Shown: positions 16,602 through 25,140 of the stretch, one piece after another | Numbering within the stretch: the stretch's first letter is position 1 | Layout: every line of letters starts with the position of its first letter | NCBI RefSeq assembly: GCF_020829495.1 | Contig: NZ_JAIVFQ010000003.1 | Coordinates: 124,001 to 188,000 of the forward strand | Origin: Nostoc favosum CHAB5714 | GTDB lineage: Bacteria > Cyanobacteriota > Cyanobacteriia > Cyanobacteriales > Nostocaceae | Direction of reading: 5' to 3' | Length of the DNA stretch: 64,000 nucleotides | The notes under the pieces: model-generated | What the model was told of the DNA's origin: nothing | Databases searched by the model: none | What the model saw: the letters and a program-made list of their open reading frames with translations, nothing else | Position numbers and translations under genes: made by a program

Positions 16602-17252
16602 TTAAGTCCCAAAGATGCGATCGCCTGCATCTCCCAATCCCGGTACAATATACCCCTTGCTGTTAAGTTTTTCGTCAATAGTCGCCGTGTAAATTATTAA
16701 ACCTGGATAAGCTGCACTCAGTTTTTGCAAAGCTGGTGCAGCCGCCACTACGCAAACAATCCGGGTCAAGGTCGGATCAGCACCCCGTTGTGTCAATTCT
16801 GCCATTGCCGCCATCATCGACCCTCCTGTTGCCAACATTGGATCGGTAATTAACACTCGTGTTTGGGGGTCAAATTTTTCTGGTAACTTGTTCAGATAAC
16901 AATGAGGTTGCAGTGTTTCTTCGTCTCGCGCCAAACCAAGATGGTAAATCGATGCTAAAGGCAGTAAAGTCTGCGCTCCCTCAAGTAATCCTAGTCCAGC
17001 CCGCAGAATCGGTACTACTGCTACTGGTATCTGCGGATCAATCACGGTTGCCAAACAGGTATCCAAGGGACTCTGCACCGTCGTTTCTTGGGTTGGCAAC
17101 CAGTCTCGCGCAGCTTCATAAGTCAGCCATCTTCCCAACTCAGTCATCGCACTGCGAAATAATACTGAAGGTGTGCCTGCATCACGGGCAACTGCCAGCC
17201 AGTGTTTTATCAGAGGATGGGGTGGAACATAAACGCGCAATTGTAGCGTCAT
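16602..17252 (-). CDS. upp: Uracil phosphoribosyltransferase
   Basis: 216 residues from the ATG at 17252 (MTLQLRVYVPPHPLIKHWLA); the longer frame to 17369 adds non-homologous sequence. Converts uracil and PRPP to UMP in pyrimidine salvage. The PRPP loop is VLITDPMLATGGSMMAAMAE, the substrate-binding flexible region is PVAVVPILRAGLGLLEGAQ, and the C-terminal uracil-binding motif is GYIVPGLGDAGDRIFG. Normal family length. Confidence 0.95.
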   Translation of the reverse strand: MTLQLRVYVPPHPLIKHWLAVARDAGTPSVLFRSAMTELGRWLTYEAARDWLPTQETTVQSPLDTCLATVIDPQIPVAVVPILRAGLGLLEGAQTLLPLASIYHLGLARDEETLQPHCYLNKLPEKFDPQTRVLITDPMLATGGSMMAAMAELTQRGADPTLTRIVCVVAAAPALQKLSAAYPGLIIYTATIDEKLNSKGYIVPGLGDAGDRIFGT

Positions 17253-17375
17253 AGGCAGAAATAGCGGCTTTTTTATTGTATAAGAACTGAAAACACCATA
17301 ATACTCTTTCCTGCATCCGGCTGACAGCTGATAATTAACAGCCTCAAATTTATTGATAAAATTTTTCATTAGTAG

Positions 17376-17405
17376 TTGACATTAATTCTCAATCAAGGCT
17401 ATATT
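17376..17405 (+). promoter_or_regulatory. Strong sigma-70-type promoter driving a short terminated transcript
   Basis: TTGACA at 17376-17381, an 18-base spacer, and TATATT at 17400-17405. Predicted start near 17412. There is no coding sequence between it and the terminator at 17445-17484. Confidence 0.6.
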
Positions 17406-17411
17406 CTTATA

Positions 17412-17484
17412 CAGTGTTCTCCTCTCTTTTAAGGATCGGCAGACGGGATTAGCCAGCAGTAGCAGGCTCGTCCCTCTTTTTTTT
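17412..17484 (+). ncRNA. Candidate small RNA of about 70 nt
   Basis: A promoter (TTGACA-18-TATATT) lies 6-7 bases upstream of the predicted start, and an intrinsic terminator closes it: GGGATTAGCC (17445-17454), a 10-base loop AGCAGTAGCA, GGCTCGTCCC (17465-17474), then CTC and eight T. The body contains an unpaired pyrimidine-rich TTCTCCTCTCTTTT stretch, the kind of anti-Shine-Dalgarno sequence found in regulatory RNAs. No open frame is present. It sits between divergent upp and the carotene isomerase gene. I cannot place it in a known family. Confidence 0.5.
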
Positions 17485-17550
17485 GTTGGGCATTGGGCAT
17501 TGGGCATTGGGCAGAGGGGATGGGGGAGAATAACTAATGACTAATGACTA

Positions 17551-19053
17551 ATGACTAAAATGGAAGATATTGATGCGATCGTGATTGGGTCTGGTATTGG
17601 CGGATTAGTAACAGCGACCCAGTTAGCAGCGAAGGGAGCGAAAGTGCTGGTACTGGAACGTTATTTGATTCCAGGAGGTAGCGCTGGTTATTTTGAACGC
17701 CAAGGCTATCGATTTGATGTTGGCGCATCGATGATTTTTGGGCTGGGACAGAACGGCACTACTAATTTACTCACTCGCGCCTTGTCAGCCGTGAATGTTA
17801 GCCAAGAAGCGATCGCAGATCCGGTGCAGATTCACTATCATCTACCCCAAGGTTTAAACTTGAAGGTTGACCGGGTTTATGAAAAATTTTTGCAAAATCT
17901 TATTGCTCATTTTCCCCATGAAGAACAAGGGATTCGTCGCTTTTATGACGAATGCCAAAAAGTATTCAAGTGTCTCAACAGCATGGATTTGCTGTCGCTG
18001 GAAGAACCTCGGTATCTACTGCGGGTATTTTTCCAGCATCCTTTGGCGTGTCTCGGTTTAGCTAAGTATCTACCCCAAAATGCCGGGGATGTGGCGCGGC
18101 GCTACATTAAAGACCCGCAATTATTGAGATTTATCGATATGGAGTGTTATTGCTGGTCAGTGGTTCCATCAGACATGACACCAATGATTAATGCTGGGAT
18201 GGTCTTTTCTGACAGGCATTATGGCGGAGTGAACTATCCCAAAGGCGGGGTGGGACAAATTGCCCAAAAACTGGCGGAAGGTCTAGAGAAGGCTGGAGGT
18301 AAGATTCAGTATCAAGCTAGAGTCACGCAAATTCTCACAGAACAGGGAAAAGCGGTAGGTGTGCAACTGGCTAATGGTAAAGTATATCGGGGTAAACGCA
18401 TAGTTTCTAACGCCACACGCTGGGATACATTTGAACAATTATTACCAGCAGGAAAAATGCCATATAATGAGAAAAAGTGGCAACAAAATTATCAAAAGTC
18501 TCCAAGCTTCTTGAGTTTGCACATGGGGGTAAAGGAGTCAGTTTTACCTACGGGGACAGAGTGCCACCATATTTTGCTGGAAGATTGGGAAAAGATGACA
18601 GCAGTGGAAGGCACAGTTTTTGTTTCGATTCCCACATTGCTTGACCCAGATTTAGCACCAAGTGGATATCACATTATTCATGCCTTTACGCCTCACTGGA
18701 TTGATGATTGGCAAAAACTTTCTCCGAGTGAGTACGAAGCAAAGAAAGAAGAGGCGGCTTGGCGAATTATTGATCGCCTAGAAAAGATTTTTCCCGGATT
18801 AGATGCTGGATTGGATTATCTGGAAGTGGGGACACCCCGCACCCATCGCCGCTTTTTGGGTCGTCAGGATGGTACTTATGGGCCAATTCCCCGGCGCAAG
18901 TTGCAGGGGTTATTAAGTATGCCCTTTAATCGCACAGCTATTCCAGGACTTTATTGTGTAGGCGATAGTACCTTTCCGGGTCAAGGGTTGAATGCAGTAG
19001 CTTTTTCTGGGTTTGCTTGCGCCCACCGTATTGCCGTAGATTTAGGATTTTAA
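17551..19053 (+). CDS. crtH: Carotene isomerase CrtH (CrtISO)
   Basis: 500 residues. N-terminal FAD-binding [20 protein letters not shown], then [25 protein letters not shown]-type CrtI-family motif, [20 protein letters not shown] in the middle, and a C-terminal FAD motif [20 protein letters not shown]. It isomerises poly-cis lycopene to the all-trans form after phytoene and zeta-carotene desaturation; the crtP-crtB pair at 54-56.5 kb supplies the upstream steps. ATG 17551 or 17560 ([10 protein letters not shown]) are both possible starts. Preceded by a CATTGGG tandem repeat. Confidence 0.93.
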   Translation: MTKMEDIDAIVIGSGIGGLVTATQLAAKGAKVLVLERYLIPGGSAGYFERQGYRFDVGASMIFGLGQNGTTNLLTRALSAVNVSQEAIADPVQIHYHLPQGLNLKVDRVYEKFLQNLIAHFPHEEQGIRRFYDECQKVFKCLNSMDLLSLEEPRYLLRVFFQHPLACLGLAKYLPQNAGDVARRYIKDPQLLRFIDMECYCWSVVPSDMTPMINAGMVFSDRHYGGVNYPKGGVGQIAQKLAEGLEKAGGKIQYQARVTQILTEQGKAVGVQLANGKVYRGKRIVSNATRWDTFEQLLPAGKMPYNEKKWQQNYQKSPSFLSLHMGVKESVLPTGTECHHILLEDWEKMTAVEGTVFVSIPTLLDPDLAPSGYHIIHAFTPHWIDDWQKLSPSEYEAKKEEAAWRIIDRLEKIFPGLDAGLDYLEVGTPRTHRRFLGRQDGTYGPIPRRKLQGLLSMPFNRTAIPGLYCVGDSTFPGQGLNAVAFSGFACAHRIAVDLGF

Positions 19054-19453
19054 CGTATATCAATCAAACGGTAGATGATCAAGTTGATAGATTTTCTTCA
19101 CCGATGTAATAGCATCAGCCGCGCGATCGCAAAAATTTTCATAATTGTGCTTTAATGGTGAGCGGTTTTTGTTTTCCAAAAATCTTCCTCTCCCGCCTCG
19201 GAATAAATTCCAAGGCTAATAGCTAAAGTCCTCTCAAGAGGACTAAATACAAGATTTTCAGCCATGTAGAAGACTATCTTATGTAAAAGGGAAAATTTCA
19301 GTCCACTTGAGTGGACTTTAGCTATCAGCCGAGAACTTAAGTTCTCGGCGGGATATTGGGTAAGCGCGACACTTTGACTATTACAAAAATGTGGGTAACG
19401 ACAAGCTTTTTAAGGGGGGTTTATCAAGTTCGGGTGATTACTTGTAATAAAAT
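19054..19453. other. Intergenic region dominated by paired palindromes
   Basis: Between the convergent carotene isomerase and purT genes. Contains two inverted copies of a double-palindrome repeat (see 19192-19353). Nothing else gene-like was found; the short plus-strand frame at 19356 runs through purT antisense. Confidence 0.6.
19192..19353. repeat. Two inverted copies of a double-hairpin repeat
   Basis: The copy at about 19298-19351 reads AGTCCACTTGAGTGGACTTT then AGCTATCAGCC, then a palindrome CCGAGAACTTAAGTTCTCGG, then CGGGA. The copy at about 19193-19246 is the reverse complement version: AGTCCTCTTGAGAGGACTTT, AGCTATTAGCC, CCTTGGAATTTATTCCGAGG, CGGGAG. A third copy is at 35974-36026. 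The stems carry compensating base changes (CCACTTGAGTGG against CCTCTTGAGAGG), so structure is conserved. It may be the end of an IS200/IS605-like element or an independent structured repeat. Confidence 0.6.
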
Positions 19454-20641
19454 CTATGAATTAATTGTGATTTTACTTGCAGCTCTAGTAGCCTTTTCCC
19501 TAGCCTCTTGGACATTTACACCCTTCGCCAAAGCTACGCCCATTCGCCGATATGGATGAGCATTAGGTTTACCAAATAATCTAATATCTACATCTTTTTC
19601 TGACAAAGCATCGGCTACACCACCAAAACTAATAGAATCAGATTTTTCTGAAGCTAAAATTACCGCACTGGCTGATGCTCCTAGCTGTTCTATATGAGGA
19701 ATTGGCAAGTCTAAAATTGCTCTTAGATGTAATTCAAATTCATTGAGATTTTGTGAGATTAATGTCACCATTCCCGTATCGTGAGGTCTGGGAGAAAGTT
19801 CAGAAAAAATAACTTCGTCTTTGGTAATGAAAAACTCAACACCAAAAATTCCGGCTCCTCCTAACGCATCAGTGACTTTTATGGCCATTTCTTGAGCTTT
19901 TAATATCTTGTCTTCAGAAATTAGTGCGGGTTGCCACGATTCTTGATAATCTCCTCGTTCTTGGCGATGGCCAATAGGAAAACAGAAAATAGTGGGTGCA
20001 TTCCACTGTTTAATTGTCAGTAAAGTTATCTCAATTTCAAAGTTAATAAATTCTTCTACGATGACCTTTTGACTGTCTCCTCTAGAATTAGCGATGGCTA
20101 CGCCCGCCGCAGGCATCGCATAATTCCAAGCTTTCTCAACCTCAGTCTTATCCTGCACTACAGACTGACCTTTACCAGAGGATGACATCACAGGTTTAAC
20201 AACATTACTAAACCCAATTTCATTAGAAACTGTAATCAATTCTTCTAGAGTTGTTGCATATCCATATTTAGCCGTTCTGATGCCTAATTGTTGATGTGCC
20301 AGTTCCCGAATTCTATCGCGGTTCATTGTATAGTTAGTAGCAGTCGCAGTCGGTATAACTGTAATTCCTCGCTGTTCAAATTCGATCAGTTTTTCTGTTC
20401 TGATTGCTTCAATTTCTGGTATAATAATATTTGGCTGATGTTTTGTCACTACAGCTTCTAAATCATCAGCACTGAGCATAGAAATAACTTCATAAGCATC
20501 AGCAACTTGCATAGCTGGAGCATTAGCGTAGCGGTCAACGGCGATCACATAATTACCAAGACGTTGAGCAGCGATCGCAAATTCTTTGCCTAGTTCTCCT
20601 GAACCCAGCAACATCAATTTTTGGGGCAATTTAATACTCAT
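19454..20641 (-). CDS. purT: Formate-dependent phosphoribosylglycinamide formyltransferase PurT
   Basis: 395 residues of the ATP-grasp superfamily; it uses formate and ATP to formylate GAR in purine synthesis. N-terminal KLMLLGSGELGKEFAIAAQR, VIAVDRYANAPAMQVAD, VKPVMSSSGKGQSVVQ (ATP-binding), VIVEEFINFEIEITLL, GIFGVEFFI and FSELSPRPHDTGMVTLISQN are diagnostic. A ten-codon segment AMPAAGVAIA before NSRGDSQKVIVEEF comes from a dispersed palindromic repeat (20091-20120) and is absent from the normal family pattern; the frame is kept, so the enzyme is probably functional. Confidence 0.94.
   Translation of the reverse strand: MSIKLPQKLMLLGSGELGKEFAIAAQRLGNYVIAVDRYANAPAMQVADAYEVISMLSADDLEAVVTKHQPNIIIPEIEAIRTEKLIEFEQRGITVIPTATATNYTMNRDRIRELAHQQLGIRTAKYGYATTLEELITVSNEIGFSNVVKPVMSSSGKGQSVVQDKTEVEKAWNYAMPAAGVAIANSRGDSQKVIVEEFINFEIEITLLTIKQWNAPTIFCFPIGHRQERGDYQESWQPALISEDKILKAQEMAIKVTDALGGAGIFGVEFFITKDEVIFSELSPRPHDTGMVTLISQNLNEFELHLRAILDLPIPHIEQLGASASAVILASEKSDSISFGGVADALSEKDVDIRLFGKPNAHPYRRMGVALAKGVNVQEAREKATRAASKITINS
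20091..20120. repeat. 30-bp dispersed repeat inserted in frame within purT
   Basis: GCGATGGCTACGCCCGCCGC followed by AGGCATCGCA: the outer GCGATG/CATCGC arms are inverted repeats, and the length is exactly ten codons. It encodes AMPAAGVAIA in PurT, in a loop before the ATP-grasp VIVEEF strand. Confidence 0.65.
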
Positions 20642-20706
20642 TAACTTATCCAGGTCAATCTCAATTTAATAATCTTATAATTTTGTGTGTTTTAATTACC
20701 ATTTTT

Positions 20707-21189
20707 TCAAGAATTGAATCTAGCACCGCGTAATTGTAAATCTTGACGTTGCAGATGATTTAAACCAGTACCTACGCCAAGCTGACACTTATCTACTAGA
20801 GCTTCTAACCAAATAGTCTCATTAAGAGTTGCACCTTGTAAATTTGCATTTCTCAAATCAGCTTTCGTAAAATTAGCAAATAATAGGTCTGCATTTACTA
20901 AACTGGTATTTTGCAGATTCGCTCCAGATAAATTTCCTCGGATGAAGTTTACTCTATCTAAAATTAAACCAGATAAATCTGCTCCTATTAGATTCGGAAA
21001 TTTTAGCTGACTTGGATATTTAAAAAAGCCCATCATACAGATTATATTTGCTTCATTTAGACGTATCTTAGTTAAAAAATCATAACGAGCTATGCCCAGT
21101 TGCTTAAGAGTTTGTAGACGCTGTGGGGGACTTTGTTCTAAAAACTGGATAGCTGTATGGCGTAGGTCTTGAGTCGGCAGATTTAGCAT
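20707..21189 (-). CDS. Pentapeptide-repeat protein
   Basis: 160 residues from the ATG at 21189 ([20 protein letters not shown]); the frame opens at 21261 but the added residues look non-coding. After an N-terminal helical part, pentapeptides of the A(D/N)LXX type are visible: [20 protein letters not shown] then [20 protein letters not shown] and [14 protein letters not shown]. Such right-handed quadrilateral helices are common in cyanobacteria and their role here is unknown. It follows purT on the same strand, 65 bases apart. Confidence 0.8.
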   Translation of the reverse strand: MLNLPTQDLRHTAIQFLEQSPPQRLQTLKQLGIARYDFLTKIRLNEANIICMMGFFKYPSQLKFPNLIGADLSGLILDRVNFIRGNLSGANLQNTSLVNADLLFANFTKADLRNANLQGATLNETIWLEALVDKCQLGVGTGLNHLQRQDLQLRGARFNS

Positions 21190-21244
21190 TATTGTTAGAT
21201 TGTCATGATACTTAGTGCTAATTAAAAGTTTAACCTTAATGCAA

Positions 21245-21276
21245 GAACCCCGACTTCTCAAAAAAATCGGGGTTTT
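21245..21276. terminator. Hairpin AACCCCGA...TCGGGGTT with T-run on the plus side
   Basis: GAACCCCGACTTCTCAAAAA then AATCGGGGTTTT. Resembles a Rho-independent terminator on the plus strand but no plus-strand gene precedes it; it overlaps the end of the ABC remnant and may be a repeated hairpin. Confidence 0.35.
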
Positions 21277-21460
21277 AATGGATAACTACTTTGTCACGGA
21301 GTAAGCGATCGCCATTAATATAAATCTCACCCGTAGTTGGTTCTTCAGCAGTCGCGAACATGCGGATGAGAGTTGTTTTACCCGCGCCATTCGGCCCAAT
21401 CAATCCATATACTTCACCCGCCTGGATTTCTAAATCAATGCGGATATTCAGTGATTGCCT
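21275..21460 (-). pseudogene. ABC-transporter ATPase fragment
   Basis: The minus-strand frame reads NIRIDLEIQAGEVYGLIGPN then GAGKTTLIRMFATAEEPTTG and [17 protein letters not shown], ending at TAA. This is the N-terminal ABC ATPase strand with a Walker A motif (GPNGAGKTT), but the signature motif and Walker B are gone. An isolated gene remnant. Confidence 0.75.
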
Positions 21461-21555
21461 TCATCAAGGTTTGGAACAGGTCATAAAGCAAGGCGGCATT
21501 TGTAGCGATTGTCTAAATTATCAAGTTTAGGCGATCGCTACCACATAAAACTTTT

Positions 21556-22041
21556 CTACTTTTCGCCCTTCTCCTGCTGTTTTCGTCGCTCCTCAATGCG
21601 AGCAAAGATTTCATCGATAGTGGGATTTCCTAAGATTTGATCCCTGTCTCGTGTGTAATCTCCACTACCTATTTCAAATTGCTGCATAAATCTTGCCATT
21701 CCAGCAGGGCCCAGAGCCTTTGTTAAGGCTTCTACTCCCAGTTGTCTAATCTCACGTTGAGTAAGTTTAGTTACATCTAGCATTTTCATATTTGTAACTT
21801 TGGGCAGAACATCTGAACTTTCAACCTGTGAGATTCGCCTTTCTTTGATTCGGGCAACTATTTCCTCAATAGTAGGGTTTCCCAATATTTCATCCCTATC
21901 TCGCGTGTAATCACCACTGCCTAGATCAAATTGATGCATAAATAGCCCCATTCCTGCTGGGCCAAGAGCTAAACTCAGCGTATCTATTCCTAATTGCTGA
22001 ATTTGAGTTTGAGTTAACTTACTAACATCTATCATTTGCAA
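21556..22041 (-). CDS. Putative antitoxin with a tandem-duplicated ~70-residue domain
   Basis: 161 residues made of two copies of the same domain: residues ~3-70 (MIDVSKLTQTQIQQLGIDTL, LALGPAGMGLFMHQFDLGSG, DYTRDRDEILGNPTIEEIVA) and ~86-153 (MLDVTKLTQREIRQLGVEAL, KALGPAGMARFMQQFEIGSG, DYTRDRDQILGNPTIDEIFA). The gene starts within the last 20 bases of the PIN toxin gene, so the two are translationally coupled. Position and size suggest the antitoxin; I do not know a named family. The single-domain form is familiar as a cyanobacterial hypothetical protein. Confidence 0.7.
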   Translation of the reverse strand: MQMIDVSKLTQTQIQQLGIDTLSLALGPAGMGLFMHQFDLGSGDYTRDRDEILGNPTIEEIVARIKERRISQVESSDVLPKVTNMKMLDVTKLTQREIRQLGVEALTKALGPAGMARFMQQFEIGSGDYTRDRDQILGNPTIDEIFARIEERRKQQEKGEK

Positions 22042-22480
22042 TTTCTCTGAGCCACTGAAGCGGGTTCTCTACTCTCACTTGTAGCAAGTCTTTGTGCCTT
22101 GCAGCCAAACGTAACATTCTGTCATCAGTTGTGAGCAAAACATCGGCATTGCTAACTTCTGCACAAGCAATATGCAACGCATCGTAGTCTTTAAAGCCCA
22201 TTTGGGCAAGTTCCCCACCACGAAATGCGATTTGTTGAGTTATATTCACTTTACTAATTGCTAAAGCAGCCCAAATCTGCATCTGCCGTTTTCTTGCTCC
22301 TTCAGGAGTGTTCCGAAGCTCATCATCAAAGGTTTCGCTTCCTTGCAGCCGCCAATCACCCATTTGAATAATAGCTAAAATGCGAAGCACTGCCTCGGCT
22401 TCTAAAAAAATCCGTTCTTGTGTCTGGTCATCAAAAGGGCGATTCAGACAACAAACATCGAAATAAATTAAAAACTCCAT
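22022..22480 (-). CDS. PIN-domain ribonuclease, putative toxin (VapC-like)
   Basis: 152 residues. Acidic residues of the PIN active site are visible: D in MEFLIYFDVCCLNRPFDD, E in FLEAEAVL, D in FKDYDALHIACAEVSNADVL and D in LLTTDDRML. PIN toxins cleave RNA and are neutralised by a cognate antitoxin, here most likely the overlapping downstream gene. The order toxin then antitoxin is reversed compared with most vapBC pairs. Confidence 0.8.
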   Translation of the reverse strand: MEFLIYFDVCCLNRPFDDQTQERIFLEAEAVLRILAIIQMGDWRLQGSETFDDELRNTPEGARKRQMQIWAALAISKVNITQQIAFRGGELAQMGFKDYDALHIACAEVSNADVLLTTDDRMLRLAARHKDLLQVRVENPLQWLREIANDRC

Positions 22481-22540
22481 CGGTACATTTTGCTAGGTAT
22501 GATATTTGATCTGCAAGCATTTACCTAGTAATAACCAGCT

Positions 22541-23629
22541 ATGACCCAGAACTACCGCATTACTCTACTCCCCGGCGATGGCATTGGCCCTGAAATTATG
22601 GCAGTGGCGGTAGACGTGCTGAAAGTCGTAGGGAAGCAATTTGATCTGAAGTTTCAATTCCAAGAAGCCCTCATCGGTGGTGCAGCAATTGATGCCACAG
22701 GCGAACCCCTACCATCTGCCACTCTAGATACCTGCCGTAACAGTGATGCTGTGTTACTCGCAGCCATTGGAGGCTATAAGTGGGATTCTCTGCCATCCAA
22801 TTTACGCCCAGAAGCAGGTTTGTTAGGATTACGTGCAGGTTTGGGATTATTTGCCAATTTGCGCCCAGCGAAAATCTTGCCCCAGCTAATCGACGCCTCG
22901 ACTTTAAAACGCGAAATTGTGGAAGGCGTGGATATTATGGTAGTGCGTGAACTCACTGGTGGGATTTACTTCGGTAAACCCAAAGGGATTTTTGCCACAG
23001 AAACTGGTGAGAAACGCGGTGTAAATACAATGGTTTACACCGAATCGGAAATTGAACGCATTGGACGGGTAGCTTTTGAGGCGGCGCAAAAACGTGGCGG
23101 AAAACTTTGTTCAGTGGATAAGGCGAACGTATTAGAAGTATCTCAGTTGTGGCGCGATCGCATCACCCAACTTTCTAAAGAATATCCAGATATCGAACTC
23201 TCTCATTTATATGTAGATAATGCTGCTATGCAGTTAGTACGCTCTCCCAAGCAGTTCGATACTATTGTCACAGGTAATTTGTTTGGTGATATTCTCTCTG
23301 ATGCTGCTGCCATGCTCACAGGTAGTATTGGGATGTTACCCTCAGCTAGTTTGGGTGCTTCTGGGCCTGGTGTTTTTGAACCAGTCCACGGTTCCGCCCC
23401 AGATATTGCCGGACTTGATAAAGCTAACCCTCTGGCACAGGTTTTGAGTGCGGCGATGATGTTACGCTACGGTTTAGACCAACCAAAAGCGGCAGATCAC
23501 ATCGAACAAGCCGTATTGCAAGTTTTAGAACAAGGCGATCGCACCGGGGATATAATTTCTCCAGGAAAAAACCTTTTAGGTTGCCGCGCTATGGGCGATG
23601 CACTGATTTTAGCTCTTGAAGGAAAATAA
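22541..23629 (+). CDS. leuB: 3-isopropylmalate dehydrogenase
   Basis: 362 residues, normal length. Oxidatively decarboxylates 3-isopropylmalate in leucine synthesis using NAD. Motifs: [103 protein letters not shown] and [13 protein letters not shown] (NAD-binding). Start ATG 22541. Divergent from the toxin-antitoxin pair, 60 bases apart. Confidence 0.97.
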   Translation: MTQNYRITLLPGDGIGPEIMAVAVDVLKVVGKQFDLKFQFQEALIGGAAIDATGEPLPSATLDTCRNSDAVLLAAIGGYKWDSLPSNLRPEAGLLGLRAGLGLFANLRPAKILPQLIDASTLKREIVEGVDIMVVRELTGGIYFGKPKGIFATETGEKRGVNTMVYTESEIERIGRVAFEAAQKRGGKLCSVDKANVLEVSQLWRDRITQLSKEYPDIELSHLYVDNAAMQLVRSPKQFDTIVTGNLFGDILSDAAAMLTGSIGMLPSASLGASGPGVFEPVHGSAPDIAGLDKANPLAQVLSAAMMLRYGLDQPKAADHIEQAVLQVLEQGDRTGDIISPGKNLLGCRAMGDALILALEGK

Positions 23630-23718
23630 TAAATAATGCCACTTGGGCAATTTGGCAACCTTTGCTATAAGTTTCGGGTAGACTAAAGGGAAATCTAGCA
23701 ATCAAATAACAGTCGATA

Positions 23719-23979
23719 GTGTACGCATTACGACAAGGTCAAGTAAATTTTACCGCCCCAAAGAACCAATCGCCTTTGATTGATCCCGCCCTAATCAGAG
23801 CCGCCGGGCAGATATACTATACTCACTGTGAAGTACATCCCGAAATAGCTGGGCAACCTTCCGGTGTAGCAATTAATCGTGTGACTCATCGAGGTAAGGT
23901 TATTTTCACTAACCAACCAGTTCTTTTACCTCAAGAATGTTTTGTGCCCTTGAGTCAAATAGAATCGCACATGTATTAG
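23719..23979 (+). CDS. Conserved cyanobacterial hypothetical protein
   Basis: 86 residues from a GTG start at 23719 (MYALRQGQVNFTAPKNQSPL). No signal peptide or membrane segment. The composition is that of a real protein (IRAAGQIYYTHCEVHPEIAG, VTHRGKVIFTNQPVLLPQEC) but I cannot assign a function. It lies between leuB and prepilin peptidase on the same strand; the 3' end runs straight into a TAGTCAT repeat block. Confidence 0.6.
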   Translation: MYALRQGQVNFTAPKNQSPLIDPALIRAAGQIYYTHCEVHPEIAGQPSGVAINRVTHRGKVIFTNQPVLLPQECFVPLSQIESHMY

Positions 23980-24148
23980 TCATTAGTCATTAGTCATTGG
24001 TCATTGGTCATTGGTCATTAGTCATTGGTCACTTGTACTGAGCGAACGCGAGTGCGTCTGGTAGAGTTGCCGAAGTATTAGTTCTCGACAAAGGACAAAA
24101 GATAAACGACAAATGACACAGGACAAATGACAAAGGACAAATGATTGT
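23977..24148. repeat. TAGTCAT/TGGTCAT and GACAAATGA tandem repeats
   Basis: Seven or more TAGTCAT/TGGTCAT heptamers (23977-24035), a GC-rich mosaic module (GAGCGAACGCGAGTGCGTCT, 24039-24058), then GACAAATGACA-type repeats (24092-24145) that reach the prepilin peptidase start codon region. Confidence 0.8.
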
Positions 24149-24997
24149 ATGGACATTTTGTTCGCCATTCCGGCGAGTGTAATGGTCTTTGCTTTGGGTG
24201 CATCTATTGGCAGTTTTATCAACGTTATTGTTTATCGGCTACCTGCTGGGTTGTCAATTCTTTGGCCGCCCTCTCGTTGTCCCCACTGCTTAAACCAGCT
24301 AAAAGCTTACGACAATGTACCAGTATTTGGTTGGATTTCGTTAAAAGGGCGGTGCCGATATTGCAAAAGCAAAATTTCTGTCCGTTATCCTGTGGTAGAA
24401 GGGGTAACGGGCATAATTTTTTTACTAGTTTTTTTGGTATTCCAAGTTTCGACTTTAACAATAGGCTATTGGGCTTTTTGTAGTTGGTTATTGGCGCTAT
24501 CACTTATCGACCTAGATACAATGACTTTACCCAATCCACTTACTCAGTCGGGTTTGGTGGTGGGGATTTTGTTTCAAATGGTGGTTGGTTTTTTACCAGA
24601 GGCTAGTTCCGTGGCATTGGTAAATCACCTGATGATGGCGATAGTCGGTGCAGTATTGGGCTTATGGTTATTTGATGCGATCGCCCTATTGGGTTCAATT
24701 GCCTTTGGTAAAGCTGCAATGGGTGCAGGTGACGCCAAGTTAGCAGCCATGATGGGAGCCTGGTTAGGCTGGAAATATTTGCTCTTAGCTAGTTTTATTG
24801 CTTGTGTGCTAGGAGCGTTAATTGGTAGCGCTGTCATTATGCGTAGAGGCAAAGCCGCGAGTCAAAAGACATCACTACCAAGGTTAGGACAAAAGATGCC
24901 TTTTGGCCCTTTTCTGGCTTTAGGATCTGTGATTACTCTATTTAGCGGCGAAGCCATTTTATCTAGCTACCTGCGGTTATTTTTTCCAGCGTCTTGA
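24149..24997 (+). CDS. pilD: Prepilin peptidase (type IV leader peptidase/methyltransferase)
   Basis: 282 residues, polytopic membrane protein. The N-terminal cytoplasmic part has the zinc-binding pairs CPHC and CRYC of bifunctional PilD enzymes and the leading GASIGSFINVIVYRLP. Catalytic aspartates of the GxGD protease are in LSLIDLDTMTLPNPL and the signature GAGDAKLAAMMGAWLG. It cleaves and N-methylates type IV prepilins and pseudopilins, needed for motility and DNA uptake. Stand-alone, as is common in cyanobacteria. Confidence 0.93.
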   Translation: MDILFAIPASVMVFALGASIGSFINVIVYRLPAGLSILWPPSRCPHCLNQLKAYDNVPVFGWISLKGRCRYCKSKISVRYPVVEGVTGIIFLLVFLVFQVSTLTIGYWAFCSWLLALSLIDLDTMTLPNPLTQSGLVVGILFQMVVGFLPEASSVALVNHLMMAIVGAVLGLWLFDAIALLGSIAFGKAAMGAGDAKLAAMMGAWLGWKYLLLASFIACVLGALIGSAVIMRRGKAASQKTSLPRLGQKMPFGPFLALGSVITLFSGEAILSSYLRLFFPAS

Positions 24998-25015
24998 ACT
25001 GGAGTGGAGAGTGGG

Positions 25016-25140
25016 GAATAAGGGAGCAGGAGAAGCAGGGGGAGCAGGGGAAGCAGGGGAAGCAGGGGAAGCAGGGGAAGAAAGAATAACTAAATGCCCC
25101 ATGCCCCATGCCCCATGCCCAATGCCCAATGCCCAATGCC
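25016..25140. repeat. GGGGAAGCA decamer and ATGCCCC/ATGCCCA heptamer tandem repeats
   Basis: GGGGAAGCAGGGGAAGCAGG-type decamers at about 25023-25080, then CCATGCC and CAATGCC heptamers at 25093-25140. Non-coding spacer after prepilin peptidase. Confidence 0.8.

Noticed and set aside
21241-21280. Hairpin considered as terminator of the pentapeptide gene
   Set aside because: The T-run is on the wrong strand and the hairpin lies upstream of that gene.
23977-24148. Tandem repeats considered as a CRISPR array
   Set aside because: Units are only 7-9 bases with no unique spacers and no cas genes nearby; they are STRR-type heptamers.
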